A stretch of DNA of 64,000 nucleotides, taken from the NCBI RefSeq assembly GCF_013033515.1, contig NZ_WQEG01000003.1:248001-312000 (forward strand), read 5' to 3'. Made by a program: the position numbers and the translations under genes. Each line of letters starts with the position of its first letter. Position 1 is the stretch's first letter. This DNA is from Ruegeria sp. HKCCA6707 (lineage in GTDB: Bacteria > Pseudomonadota > Alphaproteobacteria > Rhodobacterales > Rhodobacteraceae). The notes under the pieces are model-generated. The model made no database searches, had not been told where the DNA came from, and saw nothing but the letters and a program-made list of their open reading frames with translations. Positions 26,535-36,293 of the stretch are shown here, one piece after another.

Positions 26535-26969
26535 TTGGCCAAAACAATAAAGGATCTTCTTCTGGCTCTGCTGAACGCAACGTTGATCCTGGTGGCTTTG
26601 TGTTTGTTCCTTGGGTGGAAACTCGCCCAATCGGTGGAAAACATCCAAACCGGCTTCGCCGAAAACCTTCAACAAGTGGCTCCGCTTCGGGATCAGGCGC
26701 AAGCCATTCGCGGAGAGTTGGCAGGCCTTCGCAGCGATTTGGCTGATCTGCGCGTACAAGGCGGAAACCTGGATCAGACCACACGCACGAATTTAAACGA
26801 TGCGCTAAAGCGTTTGAACGACGTCGAAGAAAAACTGTCAGCAACCCAAGCGCGCCTAAATGGCTTGGTGGACAATCCCGAAGACCTCATAAACCATGCG
26901 ATAACCACCGCATCCGAGGCGGTTACCGATCAACTGCATGACCTGCGCGGCTGTACGCCTGCGAGTTAA
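26535..26969 (+). CDS. Small membrane-anchored coiled-coil protein
   Basis: A 144-residue protein of unknown function. One N-terminal membrane helix (about 8-30, LLLALLNATLILVALCLFLGW) is followed by a long heptad-like helix (about 33-130) rich in Leu, Asp, Arg and Gln, ending GCTPAS. The start is TTG at 26535, supported by GGAGG 6 bases upstream; there is no ATG in frame nearby. It probably sits in the inner membrane with the coiled coil outside the bilayer. Its stop shares TTAA with that of the convergent DUF924 gene. I do not recognise a family. Confidence 0.7.
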   Translation: MAKTIKDLLLALLNATLILVALCLFLGWKLAQSVENIQTGFAENLQQVAPLRDQAQAIRGELAGLRSDLADLRVQGGNLDQTTRTNLNDALKRLNDVEEKLSATQARLNGLVDNPEDLINHAITTASEAVTDQLHDLRGCTPAS

Positions 26970-27544
26970 CCTGCCGTTTGCAAGGCGCGCACGGTAGACC
27001 CGTAGCCGCCATTGCTGACATAGGCCGCTTCGTGCTGCGTCGTTGACCGCTCGAGCGCTTCGTTGCGATAGGGGAACCGGCCAAACTGGCGGATCACCTC
27101 GCGATGTGCCCGGGCGTGCAGCAGGTTGCTGGCCCCGTCGTTGGGCATCCGTTCGTGCATCAGGCGCACGCAACGTTCCTGATCACACAGGTTTTCTGAA
27201 TGCATCATCGGCAAATAGAAAAACTGTCGAGCAGGTTCGTCGATCTTGAGGTCCCAGCCCCTGTCAACGGCCGCTTTGGCCGCTGCCAGCGCTGCCTTAT
27301 CCGTAGAAAACGCCTTGGCGCTTCCCCGGAATATGTTGCGCGGGAACTGATCCATCAGGATGATGTAAGCCAGCGTACCGCTGGGATATGTCAGCCAAAG
27401 GGAAAAGCGACCTTCACACGCGGCCTGCCAGGTGGCCAAAAATCGTTCGCGGATCTGCGCGTCCAGCGCATCATCCTGAACGTACCAACCGTCGGGGCCA
27501 ATTTCATCTAACCAAAAACTCAGTACATCTTCAGGACCAGTCAT
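26966..27544 (-). CDS. DUF924 family protein
   Basis: A 192-residue helical protein. It begins VLSFWLDEIGPDGWYVQDDALDAQIRERF and has LAYIILMDQFPRNIFRGSAKAF and FFYLPMMHSE, the hallmark segments of DUF924, a TPR-like helical family with no established activity. Such proteins usually have this length. The final 3 bases overlap the stop of the convergent coiled-coil gene. The upstream gap to the MFS gene is 108 bases and holds nothing recognisable. Confidence 0.88.
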   Translation of the reverse strand: MTGPEDVLSFWLDEIGPDGWYVQDDALDAQIRERFLATWQAACEGRFSLWLTYPSGTLAYIILMDQFPRNIFRGSAKAFSTDKAALAAAKAAVDRGWDLKIDEPARQFFYLPMMHSENLCDQERCVRLMHERMPNDGASNLLHARAHREVIRQFGRFPYRNEALERSTTQHEAAYVSNGGYGSTVRALQTAG

Positions 27545-27652
27545 GTCCTAAACTCCACATCTATTCCCACCCCAGGGATATGGATCAAGTATGGCAGTTT
27601 TACAGATTTGTAACAGTAACATATTGCAACATTGACGACATATTTCCGGCGC

Positions 27653-28927
27653 TTAGCCCTGTTCTTGTGAGCTTGATTCGTCTTGCGCCGCCTCGATGGC
27701 AACTTCTTGCGCAACTTCCATGGCCACCGGCGAGGCGGTGGGATAGATCGGAGCGATAGCGCCGGTTTCGTCCACAGGGACATAAGCGCGCTGGGTCATG
27801 CGATAGGCGGCATAAAGCGCCATGGCAAACATCAAGGTCGCGATGAACAGGAAAAAGCCTGATGGCCCCAGCAACCCGAGCCCCATCAACCAACCTGTTA
27901 TGACCGGTCCGGCGATGGCGCCAAGGCCGTTGATGAACACCAGCCCACCGGATGCGGCGGACATGTCGTCATATTCCAGATAGTCATTGGTATAGGCGAT
28001 CAACAGTGAATAGAGGGGGCTGGTCATACCCCCAATAATGAATGCGGCCAGCAAGAGGATCGGAAAGGCCCCCGCGCCAAAGAACATCCCAAAGACCGCT
28101 CCGGCACCGCCCACCGCAGACACCAGAAGGATCAAAATCCGCCGGTCCATCCGGTCCGATACCCAACCCAGCGGATATTGCAGCAGCACCGCCCCGATAT
28201 AGAAGGCAGCCACGAAGGTGGAAATCTCAACCAGGGTCAGCCCGGCCTGCGCGCCATAGACGGCGCTCATCCCGAACTGGGCCGAAAAGACACCGCCCAA
28301 AAGGAACATGCCGACACAGCCCAGCGGTGACGTGTCCATCAACTTGCGCAGCGTCATCGGTTTGGTGGTGTCAAAGGCCGGTGTTGGCGAGATCGACAGC
28401 AGGATGGGCGCAAAAGAGATCGAGACCAGAATCGACGCGATCACAAAGGTCTCGTACCCTGCGGGATCACCTACCAGCAGCAACGCCTGCGCGCTGACCA
28501 CCCCGATCATCTGAACGATCATATAGAGCGACAGCGCCTGCCCCCTGTTTTCGTTGCTGGCCGCGTTGTTGAGCCAGCTTTCCGCGGTCACGTAAACGCC
28601 CGAGAAACAGAACCCGATCACCACCCGGCCCAGCGACCACGCGATCGGGTCTGCAAGCATCGGATACATGATCATCACAGCCGAGATAAACGAGGCCAGC
28701 GCCGCAAAGACCCGCACATGTCCAACACGGCGGATCATCTCGGGTGCAAGGCGCGATCCGCCCAGAAAGCCAACGAAATAGGCCGACATGACAAAGGACA
28801 TCTCGAAGGTTGAAAACCCTTCGATATCGCCCCGCACGCCCAGCAGGGTGCCCTGCAGGCCATTGCCGACCATCAGCAAACCCATGCCGAGGAGAAGCGC
28901 CCAAGCGCTGGAAAGGACTTGTAACAT
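27653..28927 (-). CDS. MFS transporter, YcaD-like
   Basis: A 424-residue permease with about twelve hydrophobic helices from residue 5 to about 385. The conserved loop after helix 2 is GGSRLAPEMIRRVGHVRVFA, and that in the second half is PLGWVSDRMDRR. The C-terminal tail (about 390-424) is long, acidic and cytoplasmic (VAQEVAIEAAQDESSSQ). It resembles the YcaD/YfkF group of proton-coupled transporters; the substrate is unknown. It is downstream of and parallel to queA-direction genes but separated by 106 bases. Confidence 0.85.
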   Translation of the reverse strand: MLQVLSSAWALLLGMGLLMVGNGLQGTLLGVRGDIEGFSTFEMSFVMSAYFVGFLGGSRLAPEMIRRVGHVRVFAALASFISAVMIMYPMLADPIAWSLGRVVIGFCFSGVYVTAESWLNNAASNENRGQALSLYMIVQMIGVVSAQALLLVGDPAGYETFVIASILVSISFAPILLSISPTPAFDTTKPMTLRKLMDTSPLGCVGMFLLGGVFSAQFGMSAVYGAQAGLTLVEISTFVAAFYIGAVLLQYPLGWVSDRMDRRILILLVSAVGGAGAVFGMFFGAGAFPILLLAAFIIGGMTSPLYSLLIAYTNDYLEYDDMSAASGGLVFINGLGAIAGPVITGWLMGLGLLGPSGFFLFIATLMFAMALYAAYRMTQRAYVPVDETGAIAPIYPTASPVAMEVAQEVAIEAAQDESSSQEQG

Positions 28928-29033
28928 GGCTGCTCCCTCGTCGTGGCTGCGGGTATCACCCGTGGTGAAAGATAGAATCGTCGGTGTCGCGCTTGTCTAC
29001 GACATCTTGAGGCAATCCGCGCCCCTGTGACGG

Positions 29034-30080
29034 TTACGGGATCAGGAGTGATGCGTCCCCATAGGAAAAGAAACGGTATTTCTGATCAACGGCATGGCGA
29101 TAGACGGCCTTGACCCGGTCCTGACCGATCAGGGCCGAGACCAGCATCAGCAATGTGGATTTGGGCAGATGGAAATTGGTCATCAGCGCATCGGTGACGT
29201 GAAAGTCGAAGCCGGGATAGATGAAAATATCCGTCTCGCCCTCCCAGGGTGCAATCCGACCGCTGCGCGCCGCGCTTTCGATCAGCCGCAGGGCGGTGGT
29301 GCCTACCGGGATCACCCGCCCACCCGCGTCCTTGGTGGCTTGGATCTCGGCAGCAGCATCCTCACTGACGCGGCCCCATTCGGCATGCATCTTGTGCGTG
29401 GTCACATCCTCGACTTTGACCGGCAGAAAGGTGCCCGCGCCCACATGCAAGGTGACATGGGTAAAGGCCACGCCGTGATCAGATAAAGCCCGCAATAATG
29501 CATCGTCGAAATGCAATGAGGCGGTTGGCGCCGCAACCGCACCTGAATGGCGAGCCCAAACGGTCTGATAATCGCTTTTGTCGCGCTCATCGGCAGGGCG
29601 TTTAGCGGCGATGTAGGGAGGCAGCGGCATCGCGCCTGCCTGTTCGAGCGCGGCGTCAAAATCGTCGCCTGAAAGATTGAACCGCAGAAACGCCTGACCG
29701 TCGGCAACTCGATCCAGTTGCGCGCTGAGGTCATCGGAAAAAACGATCTCTTCACCCGGCTTGACCTTTTTCAGAGGTTTGATCAGCGCCGACCATGTGC
29801 CATCGGCCTGCGGGTCCAGCAATGTGACTTCGATCGCAGCCGAGACCGGACCCTGCGCGCTGTTGCGGTGGCGGCGTCCATTCAGGCGCGCCGGGATGAC
29901 ACGGGTGTCGTTCAGAACCAGCCGATCCCCGGGGCGGAGCCATTTGGGCAGGTCCAACACCCTCTGGTCGTGGATTTCAGTGCCCTCCGAGACCAGCAGG
30001 CGCGCCGAGGATCTCGGGCTGGCGGGCCGCGTGGCAATCAGGTCTTCAGGCAGGTCAAAATCAAAATCGGTAAGTTTCAT
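29034..30080 (-). CDS. queA: S-adenosylmethionine:tRNA ribosyltransferase-isomerase
   Basis: A 348-residue enzyme that transfers and isomerises the ribosyl group of SAM onto 7-aminomethyl-deazaguanine at the tRNA wobble base, making epoxyqueuosine. Hallmarks: N-terminal [61 protein letters not shown] and the C-terminal [14 protein letters not shown]. Length is normal. The AsmA-like gene ends 46 bases upstream on the same strand, so the two may be co-transcribed, but no functional link is evident. Confidence 0.96.
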   Translation of the reverse strand: MKLTDFDFDLPEDLIATRPASPRSSARLLVSEGTEIHDQRVLDLPKWLRPGDRLVLNDTRVIPARLNGRRHRNSAQGPVSAAIEVTLLDPQADGTWSALIKPLKKVKPGEEIVFSDDLSAQLDRVADGQAFLRFNLSGDDFDAALEQAGAMPLPPYIAAKRPADERDKSDYQTVWARHSGAVAAPTASLHFDDALLRALSDHGVAFTHVTLHVGAGTFLPVKVEDVTTHKMHAEWGRVSEDAAAEIQATKDAGGRVIPVGTTALRLIESAARSGRIAPWEGETDIFIYPGFDFHVTDALMTNFHLPKSTLLMLVSALIGQDRVKAVYRHAVDQKYRFFSYGDASLLIP

Positions 30081-30126
30081 GCAGGCGCACTACATTGCGC
30101 GGATAGATTCGGCCACTCTGATTGGG

Positions 30127-33100
30127 CTATCGGTCCTCACCTCTCGGCGTTTTTGGTGGCGGGGGTCTTTCGGGCTTGGCATTTGGCCCGTCTGAGACCG
30201 TGGGCGGCGGGGCCCGCATGAGGTTGCGCAAGAACAGCGGTGCAAGACCCGATAGCGGATTGACTGCCACCTTCGGATCGCTGAGCGGGCCGGTCAGCGT
30301 GTAGTTGAACGCGAACACCCCCTCCCCTTTGCGGGTCAACACGCTGCCGACCGCATTCAGCAGATAGATCGGAGAGATCGCCCCGCGCAGGTTCATCATC
30401 CCTGTCACCATGTCGATGGTGCCATCAAAGGACAGCCCCATAGAAGGACCAACAGCGCTGCCGCTAAGCACTTTGACCTCGGTTGGCGTGATGCGCATTT
30501 TGCTATCGATGGCCGAGAAAAAGATCCCTTGCCCGGCCATTTCGTCCAACAGCCCGACCAGGCTGATCGCGTTCAGCAACGCGGCCATGGCGGGGGCGTT
30601 TTGGATACGTGTATTCTCGATACGCATGTCAACGTCATAGTTTCCGGGGTCGCCGATTGGGTTTAGATTCAGATCCAACGAACCTGAACGCGCCTGCGTC
30701 AACAGCCCAGCAGAAAGCAAGACCGCGCCTGCATCTTCTGAGGTAAGACTGACCGCGCTGCGACTTGAAACGGGTGTCACCTGCCCATTTACCGCAGCAC
30801 CACCATTTACCTGCGCCGAGAAGCCCCCTTTTAGGCCACCTGTGGTTTCAAATGTCCCATACAGACCGGTCAGCGCCACCGACTCGGTGATTTGCAAGCG
30901 ATCCAGGGACACATCCAGTCGCGGTCCGGCGCCACCGCCCGCGCCACCGCCACTTCCACCTTCGCCAATGGTTGATTTGGCCAGGTTCAGAACGCCGCCC
31001 AGAACGCGGATATCCGGTACCGCGTTTCCTCGCGCAATCAACTCGGCCGGGACCGCAAGCCAGTCGCCCAGCTCGAATGAACTGAAGCGCACCCGCTCGA
31101 CCCCACCATTCGCAAACGAGATCGACGCACGGCTGCGCAACCCGGCAGCGTCGATCTGCAGGTCATTGACCGCAAGCGCACTACCCAATGTCGCCTGCGC
31201 ATTCAAACTACCGCCGCGCGACGCGGGTTTGCGCCACCCCAGCTCAGGGATGGCCAACACAACACCCACTAGATCCGATTGAGCCTGCAACTCTGGAGCC
31301 TCACCGCCGCCGATACCCAAGCTGAAATCGGCAATGCCAAGGCCCGTCAGCATCCCTTGTGGCAAACCCGCATTGATCTCGTCCATCAAGCGCGGCGACA
31401 GCTCGATCTGCCCTGTCAATTGACTGCGCTGCGCCTCGGGGCCCCCGATCGGTTGCAGCCATTGGGCGGTCACGGGGACCGCACCAAAAAGACCATTCCC
31501 GTCGATTTCGATCTCGCTTTGGTCGCCTCGTATTCCCAGCCGATCAGCGCTGATTTCGAAACCTGGCACCAAACGGCTGCTGTTCAGGTTGGCCAGATCC
31601 CCTTCGAAATGAAATTCGGCATCAGAAAAACGCAGTTTTTTCTTTAGTGGCAGCGCCAGGGTACCTTCAAGCGCCACGCCCCCTGCCCCGAGATCAACCG
31701 GCAATCCAGCTTTTGTGAGCAATTGAAGCGGAGGGCGGTCCAGCAAAGACAGCGCCGCAGTCACGCTGCTGTTGGCTTTAATCCTGACGACACTGGGGGT
31801 AATTCCTTTGCTTTCGGTGTCCGGGATGATGAACGACGTGCCAGCAGCGTCTACTTCGCCCCCCTCATCCGCCACCACAATCCCTTGCTGCGCCGTGACC
31901 GTAAATCGACCATTCAATAGGCTAGCCTGGCCTTGTGCGCGCTGGATCGGCGGCAAGGTTTTGGCAAACGTCAACTCTGTGTCGTCAAAGTCGAAATCCA
32001 GATAGATATTCGGCTTTTGATTGGGACTTAGACGCAAGGCAAAATCCATGTCAGAGAGATTGCCCTTGTGGATGTTCTTCGTCACCCACTCACGCGGTTT
32101 GGAGGCGAGACGTTCCGGCCAATAGGGCAACAATTGTTCCGAGCTCAGTTCAGCAAGTTGAGCGTCGATACGTGCCGACCAACCCTCTGGCTCGGCGGCA
32201 AGATCGCCCGTCAGATGCAAACGGTGTTCATCGTCGGCAATTGTCGCCTGCCCAAGCCGCATCCGAAACGGGGCAAGCTTGATCTGGAAATCAAGATCGG
32301 CGCGCGTCAGTTCAAGATCTTGCGGAAACAAATCCGCCGGATTTACGCGGATGCCGCTGAAGCGGAACTGACCATCCATGCTTTGCAGGCTACCGCTGTC
32401 GACCCCGTGCAGATAAGCCGTTCCATCCGCCTGTACTGTACCCCAGGCCGAGTCTATCAACACCTCATTGAAGTCCAAAACTTCAGCTTTTGGATCATAG
32501 GTGAAATAGGTCCGAGCAGATTCGAATTTGACGGGACGCGTCGCGGTCGTGGGCTGCACAGCGCCTGCGCCCAGGTTCAATGTTGCAAATACTGGCCCCA
32601 GATCCGCGTTCTCATTGACCGATCCGCGCAAGGCACCCGATATCGGCGCCCGCAGAACCTGCATCCAAGCCAGCGCCGGTGAGTGTCCTGCTACATCCTC
32701 TGTCGGCAAGTCCGTGATGTTGACTCCGAACTCGGCCGCCGCACTGTCCAACGAGCTGGTGTAGTTCGCTTCGATGGTGCTGACAAAATCACGCCCCGAC
32801 AAAACCGAAAACCCGGTGCCCAGACGCAATTGGCGCGCGTCTCGCGTCAACAGGATGTGACCACCATCCAGAACCCAGGAACGTCCTTGTCGCAGATCCT
32901 GATAATCCAGCGTGATCGCATCCAGACGAACCGATACCAACGCAGATAAATTCGGCGATTTGAAGAGCTCATCGGTTTCTTCGATCAGCTGCGCCAAGTT
33001 AGGAGCCTCGCCGACCGGGGCACTGCTAGACCCCACGGTCAAGGACAGCGCACCATCCAACCCGCGAGTGAGCGCCACTTGCGCGCCCTGCAATTCTATT

Positions 33101-33513
33101 CGCTTTGGTTGGACCTGGCCACGCAACAAGGGTCGCATCGCAAGGCTGGCCGACATATGCGAGACTTCGGCAACCTGTTGCCCCTCGGCGTCGCTCACGC
33201 GCACATCGCTAAGCTGTAACCGAGGCCGCCAACCTTGATGAACCGTGAGGCTGACATCGCCAAAGGTCACCTTGATCCCACCAAGCGCGCGATCAAGCCG
33301 CGCCTCAACGCGATCCCGCACCCATTGCGGTGCGTGCATTTGCTGGCCCAACGTCATGAAACCGGTGAACAGTGCCAGCGCGATCAGGATGAAAACACCA
33401 CGCAAAGCCCAGAACAAAGTCGACAGGCTGCGCGAACGCCGACGCGGCTTTCGCGCCGGTTTCACACCGTCTTTCGGTTCTGGTTGCACCACTTTGCTTT
33501 CCACGTCTTTCAA
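30127..33513 (-). CDS. AsmA/YhdP-like large envelope protein
   Basis: An 1128-residue protein with a basic cytoplasmic N-terminus (KPARKPRRRSRS), one membrane anchor (about 34-55) and a very long periplasmic beta-rich region. The C-terminal part (about 800-1070) carries the AsmA-like domain: LDVSLDRLQITESVALTG, GSLDLNLNPIGDPGNYD, GSAVGPSMGLSFDGTID and the YLLNAVG helix. YhdP, TamB and related proteins form long hydrophobic grooves that are thought to move phospholipids to the outer membrane. A Pro/Arg-rich tail ends the protein. The ATG at 33513 lies 59 bases from the divergent bcp gene. Confidence 0.85.
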   Translation of the reverse strand: MKDVESKVVQPEPKDGVKPARKPRRRSRSLSTLFWALRGVFILIALALFTGFMTLGQQMHAPQWVRDRVEARLDRALGGIKVTFGDVSLTVHQGWRPRLQLSDVRVSDAEGQQVAEVSHMSASLAMRPLLRGQVQPKRIELQGAQVALTRGLDGALSLTVGSSSAPVGEAPNLAQLIEETDELFKSPNLSALVSVRLDAITLDYQDLRQGRSWVLDGGHILLTRDARQLRLGTGFSVLSGRDFVSTIEANYTSSLDSAAAEFGVNITDLPTEDVAGHSPALAWMQVLRAPISGALRGSVNENADLGPVFATLNLGAGAVQPTTATRPVKFESARTYFTYDPKAEVLDFNEVLIDSAWGTVQADGTAYLHGVDSGSLQSMDGQFRFSGIRVNPADLFPQDLELTRADLDFQIKLAPFRMRLGQATIADDEHRLHLTGDLAAEPEGWSARIDAQLAELSSEQLLPYWPERLASKPREWVTKNIHKGNLSDMDFALRLSPNQKPNIYLDFDFDDTELTFAKTLPPIQRAQGQASLLNGRFTVTAQQGIVVADEGGEVDAAGTSFIIPDTESKGITPSVVRIKANSSVTAALSLLDRPPLQLLTKAGLPVDLGAGGVALEGTLALPLKKKLRFSDAEFHFEGDLANLNSSRLVPGFEISADRLGIRGDQSEIEIDGNGLFGAVPVTAQWLQPIGGPEAQRSQLTGQIELSPRLMDEINAGLPQGMLTGLGIADFSLGIGGGEAPELQAQSDLVGVVLAIPELGWRKPASRGGSLNAQATLGSALAVNDLQIDAAGLRSRASISFANGGVERVRFSSFELGDWLAVPAELIARGNAVPDIRVLGGVLNLAKSTIGEGGSGGGAGGGAGPRLDVSLDRLQITESVALTGLYGTFETTGGLKGGFSAQVNGGAAVNGQVTPVSSRSAVSLTSEDAGAVLLSAGLLTQARSGSLDLNLNPIGDPGNYDVDMRIENTRIQNAPAMAALLNAISLVGLLDEMAGQGIFFSAIDSKMRITPTEVKVLSGSAVGPSMGLSFDGTIDMVTGMMNLRGAISPIYLLNAVGSVLTRKGEGVFAFNYTLTGPLSDPKVAVNPLSGLAPLFLRNLMRAPPPTVSDGPNAKPERPPPPKTPRGEDR

Positions 33514-33572
33514 CCTGCCCGCAGCGCCCTATTATACCCCGTAACCGTTTACAAATTCAGCCGGAGTATAAA

Positions 33573-34034
33573 ATGCCCGACGTCTCAGATCTTGCCCCTG
33601 ACTTCACTTTGCCGCGCGATGGTGGCGGCGACGTAACCCTGTCCGCGCTACGCGGCAAGGCCGTCGTTTTATTTTTCTACCCTCGCGATGATACGCCGGG
33701 CTGCACCAAGGAATCCATTGGTTTTTCAGAGCAGTTAGAAGCGTTTGAGCAAGCCGGGGCTCACGTTTTCGGCATCTCGAAAGATACGGTGGCGAAACAT
33801 GACAAGTTCGTCGCCAAGCACAGTTTGACCACACCGCTGCTGTCAGATGACGGATCAACTGTCTGCGAAGACTATGGTGTCTGGGTCGAAAAGAACATGT
33901 ATGGGCGCAAATCCATGGGGATTGAAAGGTCAACTTTTCTGATCGACAAGGATGGAAAAATCGCACGTATGTGGCGAAAGGTCAAAGTGCCCGGCCATGT
34001 GGATGAGGTGCTGCAAGCCGTGCAAGAAATGTGA
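33573..34034 (+). CDS. bcp: Thioredoxin-dependent thiol peroxidase (Bcp/PrxQ)
   Basis: A 153-residue peroxiredoxin that reduces hydrogen peroxide and alkyl hydroperoxides. The peroxidatic cysteine is C44 in PRDDTPGCTKES, with FFYPRDDTPGCT typical of the PrxQ group. The resolving cysteine five residues later in Escherichia coli Bcp is replaced (I49); the only other cysteine is C98 in GSTVCEDYGVW. It is therefore either a 1-Cys enzyme or uses C98 as an atypical resolving partner. It is followed by a 319-base non-coding stretch. Confidence 0.93.
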   Translation: MPDVSDLAPDFTLPRDGGGDVTLSALRGKAVVLFFYPRDDTPGCTKESIGFSEQLEAFEQAGAHVFGISKDTVAKHDKFVAKHSLTTPLLSDDGSTVCEDYGVWVEKNMYGRKSMGIERSTFLIDKDGKIARMWRKVKVPGHVDEVLQAVQEM

Positions 34035-34353
34035 TCTGACCGGCCAAAAACCCGGCACAGCCCCGCGGCGCAGAAGGTTGCGGGGGGCGCAAATCGATAC
34101 TCAGAGTTTCAACTATCGCGGCCACGATCTGCGTGATCGAGATCGTGAGTTTACCCATCGTCAATCGGCCACAGAGCCCTCAAATACCGGATTTTCGGCG
34201 ATTTCCCGCCGATCTCAAGCGCGATTCTTCCGCTTATGCTGACTCTTTGGTCAAGAAACTTGCTCAAAACACGACACCCCATTATGCACTCTGCCCAAGG
34301 GCAGGCCACTCACTCACAACCAGCCCGAATATGGGGACAATGGGGTAGGACGC
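34035..34353. other. Intergenic region between bcp and the M23 peptidase gene
   Basis: No supportable gene here. A 6-bp hairpin (CCCCGC at 34061 and GCGGGG at 34080) without a T tract could mark the end of bcp. CACGATC (34123-34129) and GATCGTG (34141-34147) form a 7-bp dyad. AGGA at 34347-34350 serves the GTG start at 34354. I see no convincing -35/-10 pair. Confidence 0.5.
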
Positions 34354-35682
34354 GTGCGAACACGCCTAGCTATTAAACTACACGCACTGCTTGAGCGGAT
34401 TTTTCCTGAACGCAGGGTGTTTTTGAAATCCGACAGTGATACACGGTATATCCGGCTGAGTTCCGAAACACAGGTTATTGCGGTAACTGGCGTTGCTGTG
34501 ATGGTCGGCTGGACCGCAGTGGCAACTTCAATCTTGCTGATGGACAGTATCGGGTCGGGCAACTTTCGAGATCAGGCAAAACGCGATCAGGCCGTCTATC
34601 AAGAGCGGTTGAATGTTCTGTCTGCAGAACGCGATGCGCGCGCAGCCGAAGCTCTGGCTGCGCATGATCGGTTCAACGCAGCGCTGGAACAGGTTTCGGC
34701 GATGCAGTCAGAACTGCTGGCGTCAGAAAACCGCCGCCGCGAGCTGGAAACCGGGATTGAGGTGATCCAGACAACCTTGCGGGCGACCATGAAACAGCGC
34801 GAAGAGGCGCGCGCTGAGCTGGCCAAAATGCAGCAACTGACCGAAGCGGACGCGCCCTTCATGATGGCCGCCGCAAACCCAGAGCAGATGGCGTTCATGA
34901 CCGACGCGCTTGCGCGCACCGCGCTTGAGCGTGACGCGATTGCAGCCGATGCACAGGGCGCGTTGGAACAGCGCGCTGAGCTAGAGCTGGAGATCCGTTT
35001 GATGCAGGAACGCAGCGACGAGATATTTCGCCAGCTGGAAGAGGCAATGGTGATTTCGGTCGAGCCGCTGGACAAGATGTTCCGCCAGGCCGGGATGCCG
35101 ACAGATCGTATCATCGAAGAGGTCCGGCGCGGATATAGCGGTATGGGCGGTCCGCTGACCCCTTTATCCTTCAGCACGCGCGGTGAGTCGGAACTGACCC
35201 CCGACCAGATCCGCGCGAATACTCTGCTGCAGCAGATGGATCAGTTGAATCTTTTTCGCATCGCCGCCGAGAAAGCCCCTTTCGCCAGCCCAGTGAACGC
35301 AGCTGTGCGCTATACCAGTGGGTTTGGCACACGGCGCGACCCAAAAACGGGCGGCCGCCGTATGCATAATGGGGCGGATTTCGCAGGATCACCCGGAACG
35401 GACATCTTCGCTACGGCCGATGGCGTGGTCACGCATGCGGGCTGGCAATCGGGCTTTGGCCGTCTGGTCAGAATTCGCCATGCCTTTGGAATTGAGACAC
35501 TTTACGCTCATAACACAAGTATCCGGGTCAAGGTGGGTCAAAGGGTCTCGCGCGGGGATCATATAGCTGATATGGGTAGCACTGGACGGTCAACCGGAAC
35601 ACATCTGCACTATGAGGTGCGCGTGAACGGAAAGCCCGTAAACCCAATGACTTACATCAAGGCTGCGAGAAATGTTTTCTAA
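34354..35682 (+). CDS. M23-family peptidoglycan endopeptidase with coiled coil
   Basis: A 442-residue protein. One membrane helix (about 42-65, VIAVTGVAVMVGWTAVATSILLM) is followed by a long coiled coil (about 70-250) rich in Ala, Glu and Arg. The C-terminal LytM/M23 domain (about 310-440) has zinc ligands in RRMHNGADFAG (H, D), TLYAHNTSI (H) and GTHLHYEVRVNG (H). Metal-ligand residues are complete, so it is probably an active DD-endopeptidase. Start is GTG with AGGA upstream. It overlaps the bactofilin gene by 11 bases, the pairing seen in cell-shape systems such as Csd1/CcmA of Helicobacter. Confidence 0.88.
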   Translation: MRTRLAIKLHALLERIFPERRVFLKSDSDTRYIRLSSETQVIAVTGVAVMVGWTAVATSILLMDSIGSGNFRDQAKRDQAVYQERLNVLSAERDARAAEALAAHDRFNAALEQVSAMQSELLASENRRRELETGIEVIQTTLRATMKQREEARAELAKMQQLTEADAPFMMAAANPEQMAFMTDALARTALERDAIAADAQGALEQRAELELEIRLMQERSDEIFRQLEEAMVISVEPLDKMFRQAGMPTDRIIEEVRRGYSGMGGPLTPLSFSTRGESELTPDQIRANTLLQQMDQLNLFRIAAEKAPFASPVNAAVRYTSGFGTRRDPKTGGRRMHNGADFAGSPGTDIFATADGVVTHAGWQSGFGRLVRIRHAFGIETLYAHNTSIRVKVGQRVSRGDHIADMGSTGRSTGTHLHYEVRVNGKPVNPMTYIKAARNVF

Positions 35683-36169
35683 GAGCAAAATCAACGAGCC
35701 CGGAACCAAGGCCGCCGAGTCGGAAAAAGCAGCTGCACCGGCTGCTCCGGCCCCTGCACCAGCCGAGCCAAAGGCAAGCACGGCGCCCAAGCCGAAACCC
35801 CCTGCCTCGGTGCTGTCCTCGGATCTGCACATCACCGGTAACCTCAAGACATCGGGTGATATTCAGGTTGAAGGCACTGTCGAAGGCGACATCCGCGCGC
35901 ATTTGCTGACCATTGGCGAAACCGCCACCATCAAGGGCGAAGTGACCGCTGATGACGTTGTGGTCAATGGCCGCATCGTGGGTCGTGTGCGCGGCCTGAA
36001 GGTTCGCCTGACCTCGACCGCGCGGGTCGAAGGCGACATCATCCACAAGACAATCGCGATCGAAAGTGGTGCGCATTTCGAAGGATCTGTGCAGCGCCAG
36101 GACGACCCGCTGAACCCCGGTCGCGGTGGCAAAGCCGCCGCCAACGCGGCGGCAGACGTAAAACAGTAA
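35672..36169 (+). CDS. Bactofilin (polymer-forming cytoskeletal protein)
   Basis: A 165-residue protein with a disordered Ala/Pro/Lys-rich N-terminus (about 1-45) and a right-handed beta-helix core (about 50-140) of repeating turns, for example SSDLHITGNLKTSGDIQVEG, GDIRAHLLTIGETATIKGEV and VNGRIVGRVRGLKV. A short charged tail follows. Bactofilins polymerise without nucleotides and place cell-wall enzymes. Its start lies 11 bases inside the M23 peptidase gene, so the two are translated together and probably act together. A terminator follows at 36194. Confidence 0.92.
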   Translation: MFSKSKINEPGTKAAESEKAAAPAAPAPAPAEPKASTAPKPKPPASVLSSDLHITGNLKTSGDIQVEGTVEGDIRAHLLTIGETATIKGEVTADDVVVNGRIVGRVRGLKVRLTSTARVEGDIIHKTIAIESGAHFEGSVQRQDDPLNPGRGGKAAANAAADVKQ

Positions 36170-36193
36170 GACCCCCTCTCTTACTGAAGATCG

Positions 36194-36223
36194 ACGCCGT
36201 GGACCTAGGTCTGCGGCGTTTTT
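36194..36223 (+). terminator. Terminator after the bactofilin gene
   Basis: ACGCCG (36194-36199) and CGGCGT (36214-36219) pair around an inner palindrome GACCTAGGTC, and five T end the structure (36219-36223). It lies 25 bases after the bactofilin stop. Confidence 0.65.
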
Positions 36224-36293
36224 CCTTGCAGTACAACCGCGCAAATTCGCGACTTGACGCCCAAGCGGACACACGCGACATAAGTCCAAGACA

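Noticed and set aside
33982..34164. A 60-codon minus-strand frame at the end of bcp
   Set aside because: It overlaps bcp and lacks a ribosome-binding site and recognisable sequence; not enough to call a gene.
34371..34381. TATTAAACTAC near the M23 gene start as a third copy of the pdhA/lpd operator
   Set aside because: Only one half-site is present and it lies within the coding sequence.
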